Origin: Aralia elata
Lineage: Eukaryota > Streptophyta > Magnoliopsida > Apiales > Araliaceae
NCBI GenBank assembly: GCA_034770075.1
Contig: CM068383.1
Location: forward strand, 11,063,778 to 11,127,777
DNA: 64,000 nucleotides
Reading direction: 5' to 3'
Shown: piece after piece, positions 38,380 to 49,257 of the stretch
Position numbering within the stretch: position 1 is the stretch's first letter
Layout of the letters: each line of letters starts with the position of its first letter
Program-made: the position numbers and the translations under genes
The notes under the pieces: generated by a model
Database searches by the model: none
What the model saw: only the letters and a program-made list of their open reading frames with translations
Told to the model about the DNA's origin: nothing

Positions 38380-39109
38380 GACTGATCCACAGCTCGCGTT
38401 AGTTATGGACACTATTCCAGCTAGCTCATCTTCTGCCGTCCAATGGAAGATCTAAGGGTCAGGTTTGGGCCTGACCGCTACTCCCTCTAGCGGCCAGCCA
38501 AATTCTTTTATGCTGACCGTTACTCCCTCTAGCGGCCAGTCAAAACGACGTTTTGACTGGCCGCTAGAGGGAATAGCGGCCAACATGAAAGTTCATAGAA
38601 ATATTTGGCCTTCTGCTCAAGACAAAAGTCTAAAATACCCTCACCTTAGTTAGATTTAAATAATTTTAATGTATAAAATATTTAGAGTTTAAATTTAAAA
38701 AAATCAAATTATCACAATAATTCACAATGTTAACTTATATTACATAAGAAATTATATTACAAATATTTTATACAAATAAATACATTGAAACTAGTTAATG
38801 TATTTATTTGTATAAATTGTCAAATATATCAATGTATTTATTTGTATAAAATATTTAGAGTTTAAATTTTAAATAATCAAATTATCACAATAATTCACAA
38901 TGTTAAATTATACTATTTCTAGCGGTCAGTCAAAACGTCGTTTTGACTAGCCGCTAGAGGGAGTAGCGGCCAGCATAAAAGAATTTGGCTAGCCGCTAGA
39001 GGGAGTAGCGGCCAGGCCCAAACCTGACCCTTAGATCTTCCATTGGACGGCAGAAGATGAGCTAGCTGGAATAGTGTCCATAACTAACGCAAGTTGTGGA
39101 TCAGTCCCC
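38377..39109. mobile_element. Long-TIR MITE inserted in a (TA)n microsatellite, with internal hairpin array
   Basis: 733 bp. About 200-bp near-identical terminal inverted repeats begin GGGGACTGATCCACA. TA-dinucleotide tracts lie immediately outside both ends (about 38330-38376 and 39110-39132). Each arm holds copies of a 23-base stem-loop of the form GGCCGCTA-GAGGGAG-TAGCGGCC (38477, 38516, 38559, 38949, 38990 approximately) and a near-palindrome GTCAAAACGACGTTTTGAC. The AT-rich middle holds a direct repeat of about 75 bp. No coding capacity. Rice Micron elements also sit in TA microsatellites; sequence kinship was not tested. Confidence 0.85.
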
Positions 39110-39132
39110 ATATATATATATATATATATATA

Positions 39133-39420
39133 GGGAGTGATCTATAGTCAAAGTTGAATGTGAACCTCATCCATCCTACGCAGATCCCACCATTCATTTA
39201 TGTGATCCAAAAGCTGTAATTATTCCCATCCGCATAACTGTTATGCGGATGAGATACAATTTCTGGGTTCCCGTCCGCATAATAATTATGCGGATAGTAT
39301 ATCTCATCCGCACAACTATTATGCGAATGAGGTAAATCTTAGGTCATTTTTTTTAAATGGTTAGAGATGAGTTGAATAATAAAGGCTTCTATCCAACTTT
39401 AGATATGGATCATTATCCAC
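39133..39420. mobile_element. Second MITE seated in the same (TA)n tract
   Basis: 288 bp. The left end GGGAGTGATCTATAGTCAAA matches the inverse of the right end (ATCTAAAGTTGGAT on the minus strand). (TA)n lies on both sides (39110-39132 and 39421-39437). The middle has three palindrome-like units around CATCCGCATAA/TTATGCGGAT. Apart from the GGG..TGATC terminus it does not resemble its neighbour at 38377-39109. Confidence 0.75.
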
Positions 39421-40157
39421 ATATATATATATATATAAAAGAGAGAGAGAGATAGAAAGAAGATATCCCAGAAGCAACTCCAACCGGGGAAATAAACATG
39501 TCCGTTCATATTTATGCATTATTCTGTGCTAGCATGAATGCCTGCAGGTACTCTTGCCTCCCCAAATATAGAAACACAGAAGATATATAGTGAAAATTGT
39601 TGACCAGGTATTTGTCTTTTGCAACTTTAACATATTATCAATATAAATGTATAACAATAATTAATACTACAATCAAATAATCCTCTAATATAGTCTCCGT
39701 ATACTATAATATATCATTTCAAAATGTCACAACCATACAAAATTCAAACATAAGAGTAATATAGTTGTTGCACCATATTCATTTATGCTCTTCCATTCAT
39801 CATTAATATAGTTGTATACTCACTAAGCAGTGATCATTCAAGGAATAAAAGGCCTACCCAATTCTATAAACCTTAATAGCTAGTAGGAACTGGAACGCGG
39901 CGTGCAGTCTTTCCACAACCTTAGGAAGCATCATACATCTGTAGCACGAAAAAGCATCGTATTAGTAAATCACAATATGCTAAGTAACTAGATAAAAATT
40001 GCCTAATTTACCTATACAAAGTATTGTGGGTTGTATGAGTTGTACAATACAACTCATCAATACTTTGTCTATGTAAACTAGACAGTTTTTTTCTAGTTAC
40101 CTGTCGGCACTCGAAATCTTTAATAGCTAAAAGGAACATGTAATTTTAAACTCCTAC

Positions 40158-42104
40158 CTAGTAACTACTACTTGGTTGGGAAGCTGCATATTTTCTATCC
40201 ACAACATCAATGAGCTTGTTAGCTATTGCACTTGCATACACTGAAGAACCTTCATATATCTGAAAAATGATTAAAACCCGACATTACATTATTGCCATAT
40301 GATCAAATTCAAGAAAATTAAAAAGAAATTAGCTCCATTAGTACCTTTGAGTTGAACAGAAAACTGTAAAAATCCCCAACGAGGCCGCAGGCAACATGCT
40401 GGAGGTCCAACTGAAGCTCATCAAGGACTTTTGATACAAACAACAAACAGTTGATTCTCTTTTGCTGAACCAGTTTAATGGTCACTTCATCGTCGATGAT
40501 CCGAACATCAACCTCAGTGTTCTTGGACTTTCTTTGAAGCCAAGAGCTTCTCAGTAATGACCCATTATAGGGCTTGTCTGGATCACCATGAGGCTTCATG
40601 TTGGTGCTCTCAATTTCCAACACAGAATCATCTTCTGCCTTGTGCCTTCTGAACCTCTCCCTGCTATACCTCTTCTTCTCCACCAGAACTTTGAGCTCAT
40701 TCACTGTTCTCTGAAGCTCTTTAATGTATTCAATTGCATCCCCCACAATTGAAGCTCTATCAGGCTTTGGGTTGCACTCAGCACAAACAATGAAAAATTA
40801 TAAACATCAAACACGTACAAAATACTTCCTCCATTACAAAATTAGAGATATATTTCTGAAAGGATGATTTTTTAGAAATACTTTATTCTTCAAAACATAT
40901 CCCTAACATTAGTTAGAAATGAAGTAGTGATGACATGATAGTACTAAATCAACCTAGAGTATAAGTAATGGCATATTAAGAACTTCATGACACTTCTAAT
41001 TTATAGTCTGAATATTTCTAATTTCAAAACAGACAAAAATAGAAAATGTATCTCTGATTTTGGAACGAAGGGAGTAATCTACAAAAATCAGAAACACAGA
41101 TATTGAATTGATGATAACCAAAAAGGAAAACAGAAGTATACCTATAAAACAATAGTATAATCAATCAGATTAAACAAAGGCTGAAATGATTAGAAGTACT
41201 TGCAATATCAAATTTTCACACACAAAAACATAGGATATACCTTGGTGGGATTTGGAACCAATTCCTTCAAAGCAATGTATTTATCATTTAAATGCTTTCT
41301 CCTTTGCATCTCAGTAGCAAAGTGTTTGGTATGCTTACCTTCCCTCCCTTTAGCCAAACAATTCATGCCCCTACTGAACTCCAAAACCCCATTGTCAAAC
41401 TCTCCACTTCTTTCAATTTCCTCCACTCCACCAAACAATGATCCAGTTCTTGTCCCTGGAAAGTTATACTTTTGTGGTAAAGACTGATCAAACACTTCCC
41501 TAAACAAGGGAGGCTGAGGAGGAAGGTTCAAATGGAACATTGGATCATACAAAACACTTGAACCTAACGCAGTATCCGCGTTGGCAAAATCCCCATGAAA
41601 GCCTAATTTTTGGGTGGGATTTGTGAAGGAGATTGAGGAATTTGGGAGGAATGAAGATGAGTGTCTGTGTAAGTGGAAAAGATTGAGGAAGTCTTGTGTT
41701 GGTGGGTATGGATCAGTTTCTTTCAATGAACAAGAATCAGTGTTCATGAAGCTTTGGGGATATCTATTGGTATTATTGTTATGCATTTCTTGAATTTGGT
41801 GGTAATGATTATAGTTCATTTGTTGATGATGAGTTTCCCAACTTGACAAACTTGGGTCTTGCATCAAATGGGCTTCCATATTATTGTTTGGATTGTAACA
41901 ATTATGATCAATCTCAAAACCCATTTGTTGTTGAAGCTTTAATTCCATGGCAGCAGCCACTGCCCGATTGGCGGCTGCCACCGCCCCATTGGCGGCTGCC
42001 ACCGCCGCATTGGCGGCTGCCACCGCCGCATTGGCGGCTGCCAGCGCTGCAGCGGCAGCATCTTGTTGGGGATAAGAGAGTCCTTGTTCTTGATTCACAA
42101 TCAT
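40158..42104 (-). CDS. bHLH transcription factor, bHLH10/89/91 (EAT1) type
   Basis: DNA-binding regulator. In Arabidopsis and rice this clade acts in the anther tapetum and partners with DYT1/AMS/TDR-type bHLHs; the role here is inferred from homology. Three exons on the minus strand, 41241-42104, 40345-40764 and 40158-40259, join in frame to 461 residues. Residues 16-52 are an Ala-rich repeat of AAVAAAN type, followed by a Gln/Asn/His-rich stretch. The bHLH runs from about 256: basic region KHFATEMQRRKHLNDKY with the H-E-R residues that favour E-box (G-box) binding, helix 1 ALKELVPNP, loop, helix 2 ASIVGDAIEYIKELQ. The exon 1/2 join falls inside the loop (NPTK/PDRAS). The C-terminal part (EVDVRIIDDEVTIKLVQQKR) is the ACT-like fold typical of the clade. 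Intron 1 contains a MITE (40825-41074). Confidence 0.93.
40825..41074. mobile_element. Stowaway-like MITE in bHLH intron 1
   Basis: 250 bp, starting CTTCCTCCATTACAAAATTA, ending TTTTGGAACGAAGGGAG, with TA on both sides. It makes up just over half of the 476-bp intron. Confidence 0.85.
41949..42060 (-). repeat. 21-bp minisatellite in bHLH exon 1
   Basis: Four to five copies of a GC-rich 21-base unit (ATTGGCGGCTGCCACCGCC plus two bases). As the unit is a multiple of three, it adds seven residues per copy (AAVAAAN) and keeps frame. Confidence 0.93.
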
Positions 42105-44309
42105 GCTTGTCTCCCTCCTATTTTTTTGTGGGTTTTTGTCTCTGCAAGAGTTAAAAAATAAACAAAAGTGGAAAAAAGGTCAAGTACATGATCTTTAAGC
42201 AGTATATAAATTGATGGCTAAAAAAATTCCAAGAAAAATAATGGGTTCTATAGTATTTGAAACAAAATGATTGAAAGTCTAACCTTTTAATGCAAAAAAT
42301 GTGAACTAGCTCCTTTTTGAAAGTGTCTAAAAGATTTTAACTTTTTTTCAAGTAGAACCCAGATTCAATCAAAAGAAGAATACCATCAGAAAAGGAATGG
42401 AAAAATGAGAGCGAGAATGGTGTACGGGTGGGCAACCAATATCATAAAATATGATTTGCATTTTTTTTTTCTACAGCAGGGAAGTTTGTTACTGAGATTC
42501 CCATCAGTGGGCCCCACAACTCATAATCTTCCTATTCTCTCTGATTTCTTATAGTAGTACTTTACTGCTGCTTGATTTCCATTGTTCCATTATTTTGGTC
42601 CTCACCATTTCATTCTTTCTTGCTCCCCAAAATATTCCTATTCAATAGTTTTTACTGAAATACCAAAGCTATGAGTTTTGATAAGAATAAAATGCAAAAT
42701 TGTACTGTGAGTTTGACGCTTTGTAACAATATTGTCTTCCAGTTTTTGTATTTATCAAATTCCATTTTCCGATTTTGTTTAGTTGTTTAATATAAACTTA
42801 AAATACATCGGACTTTAACAAACACGTAATTTGTGAGTGATTACGTGTTAGTCTACTATAAAAAAAAACTGTGCTATGAAAAGAGAGTGGCATATATGTC
42901 ACTGCCAAAAAATAACAAGCTCAAAAAATTTAAATTAAATACACTTGTTACCCAATATATACACTTAAGTAAAACCAATGCCAATATTCTCAGTAACTTT
43001 TTGTTTCCCTTGGGTATAAATACAAAAACAGTACAAAACAGTAGTACTATAAATTAATTACTTTTCTGTTTGTTTATTACTTTCTTTTTTCCTTTTTTAT
43101 TTTTATTTTTATAACCATTTCTGTTTATTTTCCCTTGGATGGTTTTTTAGTGTTTGGACGAAGTCCCATGTGTTTCAATGATGTAGAATTCTCAGGAGCT
43201 GTCTTTGCCATGAACTCATTTTGGATTTCAATATATTCTAGCATGTGTTGGACCTCATTTTTACCACATTATTTTTCAAAAAGAGAAAATAAAAACTGTC
43301 TAAACACATCATTTTTATAAAATTAAGAAAAAAACACAAATTTGAAAAGGGTAAAATAATAGAGGCTAATATTGACATTTTATTGTATTAATATGTTGGT
43401 TGGAAGTTTCTCATGCTCTTTTTCATGTGTTATTTGAATCCGTTTCCCTTGTGGAGGTTAGGAAATGCGAGACATGCTTCTCAACAACCAGCCACCCAAG
43501 ATTTTATTAGATCACCAAGCGGTTTGCTTGCTAGCTCACCCACTATTTGATTGGTTCAACGTGTGAGAGTAGTCACAAGTTTGTCTAGAGGGAAATAATA
43601 CAGGACATGTAAAATTTTTTAGGAAATTGATATTTTCACATGAAGATATGATAGTTTCACGCATGGAAGGGGCCACTACGAAGAAGTTCCGGGAGTTACA
43701 AAGGAAGCTTCGAGCTCATATTGGTCATAGGTTGAGAACGGGAATTGAACTCTATGAGATCTAATCTCTCGTTGTTCCTCAATAGCTATTTGTTTATTTA
43801 TCCATTTATATTTTAGTTTTAGTTACTATATTTTGATACCTAGTAGAATACAATTTCTTATTTTGAAGCGAAATGTCTAGAAAAAAGAAAAAATAGTGGT
43901 CGGGAAGGTTATAGTAGCCAAAGCTAATGATTCTTCTTAAGTGAGTGAGATTAACATCATGTCAGGAAGAATCATGTTGAGATATCATATTTTCACGTGG
44001 AAATATCAATTTTCAAAATTTATATATTTTGAATTTGTTAGTTAAGTCCAAATAATCAGTTTTGTAGGCACAAAACTCCACCATCTGCAGGAGGTAAGTT
44101 AACCGTGTACTTCTTCTCCTCTTATAAGTATCATTATTCAAGAAAAAAGTTATACACTTGTACCCCTTGAGAAGCAGCATATCCCATAACTTGATTTCAT
44201 CAAGATACAGGTTGGACTATATAAAATATAATTATTAAAAAAAACATAATAATTCCATATTATGGTAGAGTGACAATTGAGTATTGCAAAAGAATGTACA
44301 TGCTAACTC
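42105..44309. other. Intergenic DNA upstream of the bHLH gene
   Basis: Presumed promoter and leader next to 42104, then AT-rich DNA without a supported gene. 43440-43770 is slightly more GC-rich but has no recognisable frame. Confidence 0.5.
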
Positions 44310-44937
44310 AGAACTGATAGACTCCACGGCACGCTTGCGTGAGGTGGTCGTCGCCCGGATCGTTTCCAGCAAGTTATGAAGGTGGAACGCTCACAACACC
44401 TTAACCCTTCGCCTATATTGAGACGAGAACCTTGGTATAATTGCTTTGCGCTAGGAAGCTTGCGTTGAATGGACACCAACGACACCTTGACCCCTCGCTT
44501 ATATGTAAGCGGTAATCTTGGTACAATCGACGATTGATGGTTTGGTAGAATGACGCCACAAACAACTATGATATGTTGAATGATAAGTCGATAATTGAAT
44601 CTTAAGAATACTAAGAAAATAATCTAGGAATTCTTAAAGAACCAAAAGATGAGAAAAATCTCACAATAATTTCATTAATCAAAAGTAATCTTAATAATGT
44701 TGTGTACATAAGCCATGTATCCTACTTATACTAATAACATAGAAACCCTAATCCTATAAGGAAACAAGAATTTGAATGGAAATAGAAATCCTAACTAAAC
44801 ACCATATGGAAATCAAAACATATCTAATAAATATCCTAATTACAATAGAAATCTATAAGATATAATGAATTCCCAAAAACTAAGGAAGAAATCTGCCAAA
44901 AATCGCGTGCCTCGAAAAACGCGCCAACCAATTTTGC

Positions 44938-45107
44938 GTGTTCTCGCCGGGGCGAGAAAATTGAACTGGGACTTCTCGCCGGGGCGAGAATGGACAGTAA
45001 CTTCTTTGCCGGGGCGGATCAATTTGGGCCGGGGCGAGCTTGGACAGTAAGTTTCTCGCCGGGGCAAGAATTTTGGCCTTGGTTTTCTCGCCGGGGCGAG
45101 AACTCTG
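44938..45107. repeat. Hairpin array inside the 3' LTR
   Basis: About six units around TTCTCGCCGGGGCGAGAA, each able to fold with 8-bp arms around GG. Some arms are weathered (TTTGCCGGGGCGG, GGGCCGGGGCGAG). The same array is in the other LTR. The LTR is otherwise AT-rich, so these units stand out. Confidence 0.9.
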
Positions 45108-45430
45108 AATCCCAACTTCTGAATTTTGCTTCCGTGCAATCCAACCTCGTGTTGTCCCATGATATACCATAACCTCTTCAGCTTTCTTGGACATCCATAA
45201 CGCCGTATGAACGCTAATCCTTCCATTAAATGACAAATATCTTCATTAATGATTAGACGATACAAACGAATATGATGAACACTATCTCGAACGCTTGACT
45301 TGCATTGATTTGGTTTTACTACATAGATCGTATCTAGCAATCCCAAATCACATGAATGGCCCTCTCCTCGATGTTCATATGACTTGAGCTCCAATGTACA
45401 CCTCCTTGAGTAGATTCTCGTCCAATTACT

Positions 45431-46633
45431 TTAATTCGTTTGTTGAACCCTCGAAGCTTGAGTTGAGTCGACGATGTCCGATGCAAGCCTGATCAGGATT
45501 GTATCATTCCCCTCCTCTTCAAAAGGATTTGTCCTCAAATCTAGCATCCACTCCTCTCGAAAAGGACTTGTCCACAAATCTGACCCTACACCAAAACATA
45601 CTAAGTCAGTAGCATCAAATAATCCATAATCACAAGTCTTACTTGTCACACGAAATATATAAACAATATTAACAACGCAAATAAGAATATGAAATGAATA
45701 ATCAAAAACTCCAACTCCTGCAAAGAACAAAATAACATCCGACATGTCCCACGTAATAACACGAACAACTCTTAAATGTTTCCTTCCAAACGATGCTCGA
45801 TATAGCATAACACACTGCAAACTCTTAGTAACACCACTTCGAAACTTAATCAAAAACCTGTCCACATCAATATGATGCTCTCCCACGCATATTCCAAATA
45901 CTTCCAAAGTATTAACTACACCAAAATAAACTAAATTAGCAACTAAAACTAACACGCAATCAAAATTTCTACCTAAGAAATCAAATGCATATATAGTAAA
46001 ATAAAAGCAAATAAAACTATGAAAAGTCCTATATCCTCCTGGATCAAATATCAGCACGTAGAACTCTTCATATAGCATAATCTCCCATCCACGAATTCCC
46101 GGATCAAAAACCAGTCTGATGATCTTGACCATTCGTAGATAAACCCATTGACAAATTCCCGGATCAAAAGTGAACCTTATGATCTCGATCATTTGTACTA
46201 ACTTCCATTCCAATGCACCCGGGTCAAATACCAAAATTTCAAATTCAACTCGTTGCATTCGCAAGTGCTCTTGAATTCCTGGATTAAACACAAAACCAAA
46301 CAAATCAACAAGTACCTTTTGTTTAATCACGAAGAAATCAAATAAATCAAAATCACATGCAAAGTCTACTAAAACAAAATCCAAAACACTTCCCTTTAGA
46401 CTTTCCATGCATTGTTCCATTTGATGTGCACATTGATCCATATTATCCCCCTTGATGAGTACGAACCCATCTTGAACCTGCACAACAAAACTAACCTTTC
46501 TCTTCCCATTGACATTACCCAATGCAAAATCAAATAACGACATCAATGGAATTGAAAGTTTAAATCCAACACCACAAGATAAAAACTCACTAGCATACTT
46601 ATGATACTCACAATCAAACTCAACATATGCCAA
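45431..46633 (-). CDS. Downstream half of the retroelement frame, with FDPG repeats
   Basis: 400 codons in the same frame as the upstream ORF, after one TGA and three codons. The body matches no domain I recognise; RNase H and integrase motifs are absent where gypsy elements carry them. Five degenerate units of about 20 residues are centred on F-D/N-P-G (46027-46300). The end, LDLRTNPFEEEGNDT, resembles the C-terminus of gypsy polyproteins and overlaps the purine tract and 3' LTR. Long hydrophobic, cysteine-rich stretches are odd for a soluble enzyme. Whether it is translated is unknown. Confidence 0.55.
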   Translation of the reverse strand: MAYVEFDCEYHKYASEFLSCGVGFKLSIPLMSLFDFALGNVNGKRKVSFVVQVQDGFVLIKGDNMDQCAHQMEQCMESLKGSVLDFVLVDFACDFDLFDFFVIKQKVLVDLFGFVFNPGIQEHLRMQRVEFEILVFDPGALEWKLVQMIEIIRFTFDPGICQWVYLRMVKIIRLVFDPGIRGWEIMLYEEFYVLIFDPGGYRTFHSFICFYFTIYAFDFLGRNFDCVLVLVANLVYFGVVNTLEVFGICVGEHHIDVDRFLIKFRSGVTKSLQCVMLYRASFGRKHLRVVRVITWDMSDVILFFAGVGVFDYSFHILICVVNIVYIFRVTSKTCDYGLFDATDLVCFGVGSDLWTSPFREEWMLDLRTNPFEEEGNDTILIRLASDIVDSTQASRVQQTN

Positions 46634-46642
46634 AGAATTTTT

Positions 46643-48811
46643 TCAAGTGTCAACAAAAGTCGAAGTATCATCAACACAGATATTAGCAAATTTTCCCATG
46701 TATGAATGCAAAACATGATTCAATATGAAAACATTTAACGCAGTAGCTAATCCAAAAGACTTAACTAAACATGCATATAAACCATATCTCACTTCAATTT
46801 GATGATAAACACTTTTCAACTCAATACCAAATGATAGTAATTCTTTCCCATTCAAGACAACATTCTCAAAATCATGCAATGATAACAACTCTAATGGAAA
46901 GACATTACCAAATGATAGCAAATCATGCAATGAAGATTTCTCTAATGATAAATCATGATCACTACCATTATCAATTAACGACATGCTATGTAAAGATTGA
47001 TCAAAATCTAATTCAACATGTGAATGAAAAACTCTAGAATGAGTTTCATGCAAACGAAAATATCCACAATAATCACTAGAATAAATTCTACGAAGATATG
47101 CACTTTGACAATGAGAATTTACCAAATGATAGTAGGAATATTGACAATGAGAATATAACGCATGCTCATAAACTAACTCAACAAATATCAAATATCCTCC
47201 ATAGTTTATGATAAAGACGATTCTACCCTCAAAATAGCCAAACACAAATTTATCTATGGAAGCATGCAAAACATGTTTTAATAAACTCATGAACATACTA
47301 GATGCATTAGTTAATCTAACAGAAATAACTATCCACCTATATAAGTCACATGTTAACACAACTTTCCAATCATCATATTCTCTCATGCTAATTTGATTAG
47401 GCATTGTCATCACATGGTCATCATCAAATGTAGATAAAACACAAGTACTATGCAATTTATCAAACATATTATCTAAGCAAAGAAAAACATATCGATACTT
47501 GTTTACCAATTCGAAATCGACGAACAAGCTCGACATTCTATCTCCCTTAGGTACTATGATCTCATGAATAGCACTCGCACTAATGCTTTCTCCCACTATA
47601 CCCGCTTTGATGAAGTTGGACTCCATCAACTCTCCAACCCGCCTTGGTAACTCCGTCGTCTCCTCGGGAATACTACAAGCTGGCTGATATGGAATGATAG
47701 CTCGGGGTATATCCTCAATCACCTGTACAAGAGACAAAACAGAACTAGACAAAGAAGAGTTAATCTCGTTAGTACTCAAAAGCGTCGTCTTGTACGAATG
47801 TACAGTCATTGGCTTTTCAAAATACAACTCACTTTCTAACTCACTCTCCTCTCTTTTTTCACTCTTACTCTCCACTGTTTCTTTCTCTCGTTTGTTTTTA
47901 CTCTCATTCTTTTTACTCTCTCGTTTCTTTTCATTCTCTTTTTCACACTTTTCTTTTTCACACTCAATCTTTTTTTCAATTTCTTTTTGTCGTTCAATTT
48001 CACATGTATTTTCCTTCTTTGAACCATGGTCTTCATCTCGAACATCGGAACTTAACAACTCTCCTTGGATCGCATATTCTATTATTTCTTCTTCCACCTG
48101 CGGCTGGGCTAGCTTCTTTTGCGCCTGTCGGCCATTTTGTAGTTGCCTCGCCAACTCTTTTAGTGATCCCATGACTTCTTCTTCCTCTCGCGGTTGATCT
48201 CGCTCTTTTTGTGCCTTAAGAGTAACTCGTTGTTGTTTCAAATTATCATCCTTTAACTCATTATACGTCCTCATGATGTCCTCAATTGATACCAGTTCAA
48301 CATACACCCTAGGAATTTCTCTTCGCTGTCTCCACTGCAAATCTTCATGTCTACGAACCTTCTTTTCATTATCACAAGTTGAACGCCTTGAAGGTTGCTC
48401 TACATATTTCGGAGATGCATGTTCATTCCTCCTACTAGGTTGTCCTGGAGCATACCGCTTTCTCATCACGGTTTTCAATTCTTCCCATGTCTCGATCGGA
48501 CGCTCTTCATACCTTTTTCTGCTACGCACAAATTCAGCCCACCATGTAGCTGCATAATCAGAAAAATCTTGAACTGCAAGTTTGAACTTCTTGTACTCGG
48601 AATAATTATGATAGCCAAACTCTCGTTCCTTCCTTTCCTCCCAACTCAAATAAGCTTCAGGATCGCGCCTTCTTTGAAAAGATCTCTTTTGCCACTCATA
48701 ATTATGTTCATAACCATAATTATACATGTTCGCTGCAAAACAAAGGTTAGTAGATAAAGAAAAAATTTCCTCAAACACTCCCTTACGTGTTTCGCTCAAA
48801 CAATATATCAC
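46643..48811 (-). CDS. Gag plus degenerate, duplicated reverse-transcriptase core
   Basis: 722 codons. The N-terminal third is Gag-like: from about residue 30, MYNYGYEHNYEWQKRSF, a region with FSDYAATWWAEFV and ETWEELKTVMRKRYAP, then a Lys/Glu-rich coiled stretch. Next is a polymerase-like lead-in (GELMESNFIKAGIVGES, then IHEIIVPKGDRMSSLFVDFE). The core motif appears twice: first as VRLTNASSMFMSLLKHVL followed by YFEGRIVF where Y/F-x-DD is needed, then as FGLATALNVFILNHVLHSYM followed by CVDDTSTFVD. Neither copy has intact surrounding residues, so polymerase activity is unlikely. The frame nevertheless stays open for over 2 kb. No zinc knuckle seen. Confidence 0.8.
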   Translation of the reverse strand: MIYCLSETRKGVFEEIFSLSTNLCFAANMYNYGYEHNYEWQKRSFQRRRDPEAYLSWEERKEREFGYHNYSEYKKFKLAVQDFSDYAATWWAEFVRSRKRYEERPIETWEELKTVMRKRYAPGQPSRRNEHASPKYVEQPSRRSTCDNEKKVRRHEDLQWRQRREIPRVYVELVSIEDIMRTYNELKDDNLKQQRVTLKAQKERDQPREEEEVMGSLKELARQLQNGRQAQKKLAQPQVEEEIIEYAIQGELLSSDVRDEDHGSKKENTCEIERQKEIEKKIECEKEKCEKENEKKRESKKNESKNKREKETVESKSEKREESELESELYFEKPMTVHSYKTTLLSTNEINSSLSSSVLSLVQVIEDIPRAIIPYQPACSIPEETTELPRRVGELMESNFIKAGIVGESISASAIHEIIVPKGDRMSSLFVDFELVNKYRYVFLCLDNMFDKLHSTCVLSTFDDDHVMTMPNQISMREYDDWKVVLTCDLYRWIVISVRLTNASSMFMSLLKHVLHASIDKFVFGYFEGRIVFIINYGGYLIFVELVYEHALYSHCQYSYYHLVNSHCQSAYLRRIYSSDYCGYFRLHETHSRVFHSHVELDFDQSLHSMSLIDNGSDHDLSLEKSSLHDLLSFGNVFPLELLSLHDFENVVLNGKELLSFGIELKSVYHQIEVRYGLYACLVKSFGLATALNVFILNHVLHSYMGKFANICVDDTSTFVDT

Positions 48812-49245
48812 ACAATTATGAAATCGCTCGTGTATCGCACAATTCGGCTTTTACCCTCAATTGATCTCACACTTTTGCCTTTTACCACTCTAATTCCCTC
48901 TTATAGGTTCTTTTTGAATTCACCAAATAAATATCTCAGCTTTTGTATCAATTCAACAAGAACTTATCACAAAACAACATATAGCAAGTGTGACGTACGA
49001 TATCCACCAAAAATTTTCACGATCACCAATTAAAATCCTCTTGAGTGAAATTCCAATATCCACAAAAATTCACAAATCCCAACAATAGAACCAAATAATA
49101 GCTTCTTCAATAAAGTCCCAACTTATGAACCCAAACAATTGCAACAATAACAATTTTGCCCAACAATATCAATCAAACGAAATAACTTTTTTTTTTTTAC
49201 TTTTCAACAAGAAAAATAAAGGATAAGTAACCTGCTAGGAACTTA

Positions 49246-49257
49246 GCTTTGATACCA
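49246..49257 (-). other. Primer-binding site of the 44315-50451 element
   Basis: The minus-strand sequence TGGTATCAAAGC lies two bases inside the 5' LTR. It matches the initiator-Met tRNA type site (TGGTATCAGAGC) at 11 of 12 positions. Confidence 0.85.

Noticed and set aside
41843..42154. Plus-strand frame with WRLPPPH repeats
   Set aside because: Antisense reading of the poly-Ala minisatellite in the bHLH gene.
44938..45107. Repeats with spacers, considered as a CRISPR-like array
   Set aside because: Units are palindromic, uneven, lie inside an LTR, occur in both LTRs, and the genome is a plant nuclear one.
44840..45394. 184-codon minus-strand frame present in both LTRs (also 49785-50339)
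   Set aside because: Preserved in both only because the LTRs are nearly identical. About half of it reads through the hairpin array and no domain is visible.
47694..48557. Several plus-strand frames of 90-167 codons, Ser/Phe-rich
   Set aside because: They are antisense to the minus-strand Gag frame of the 44315-50451 element and show no family resemblance.
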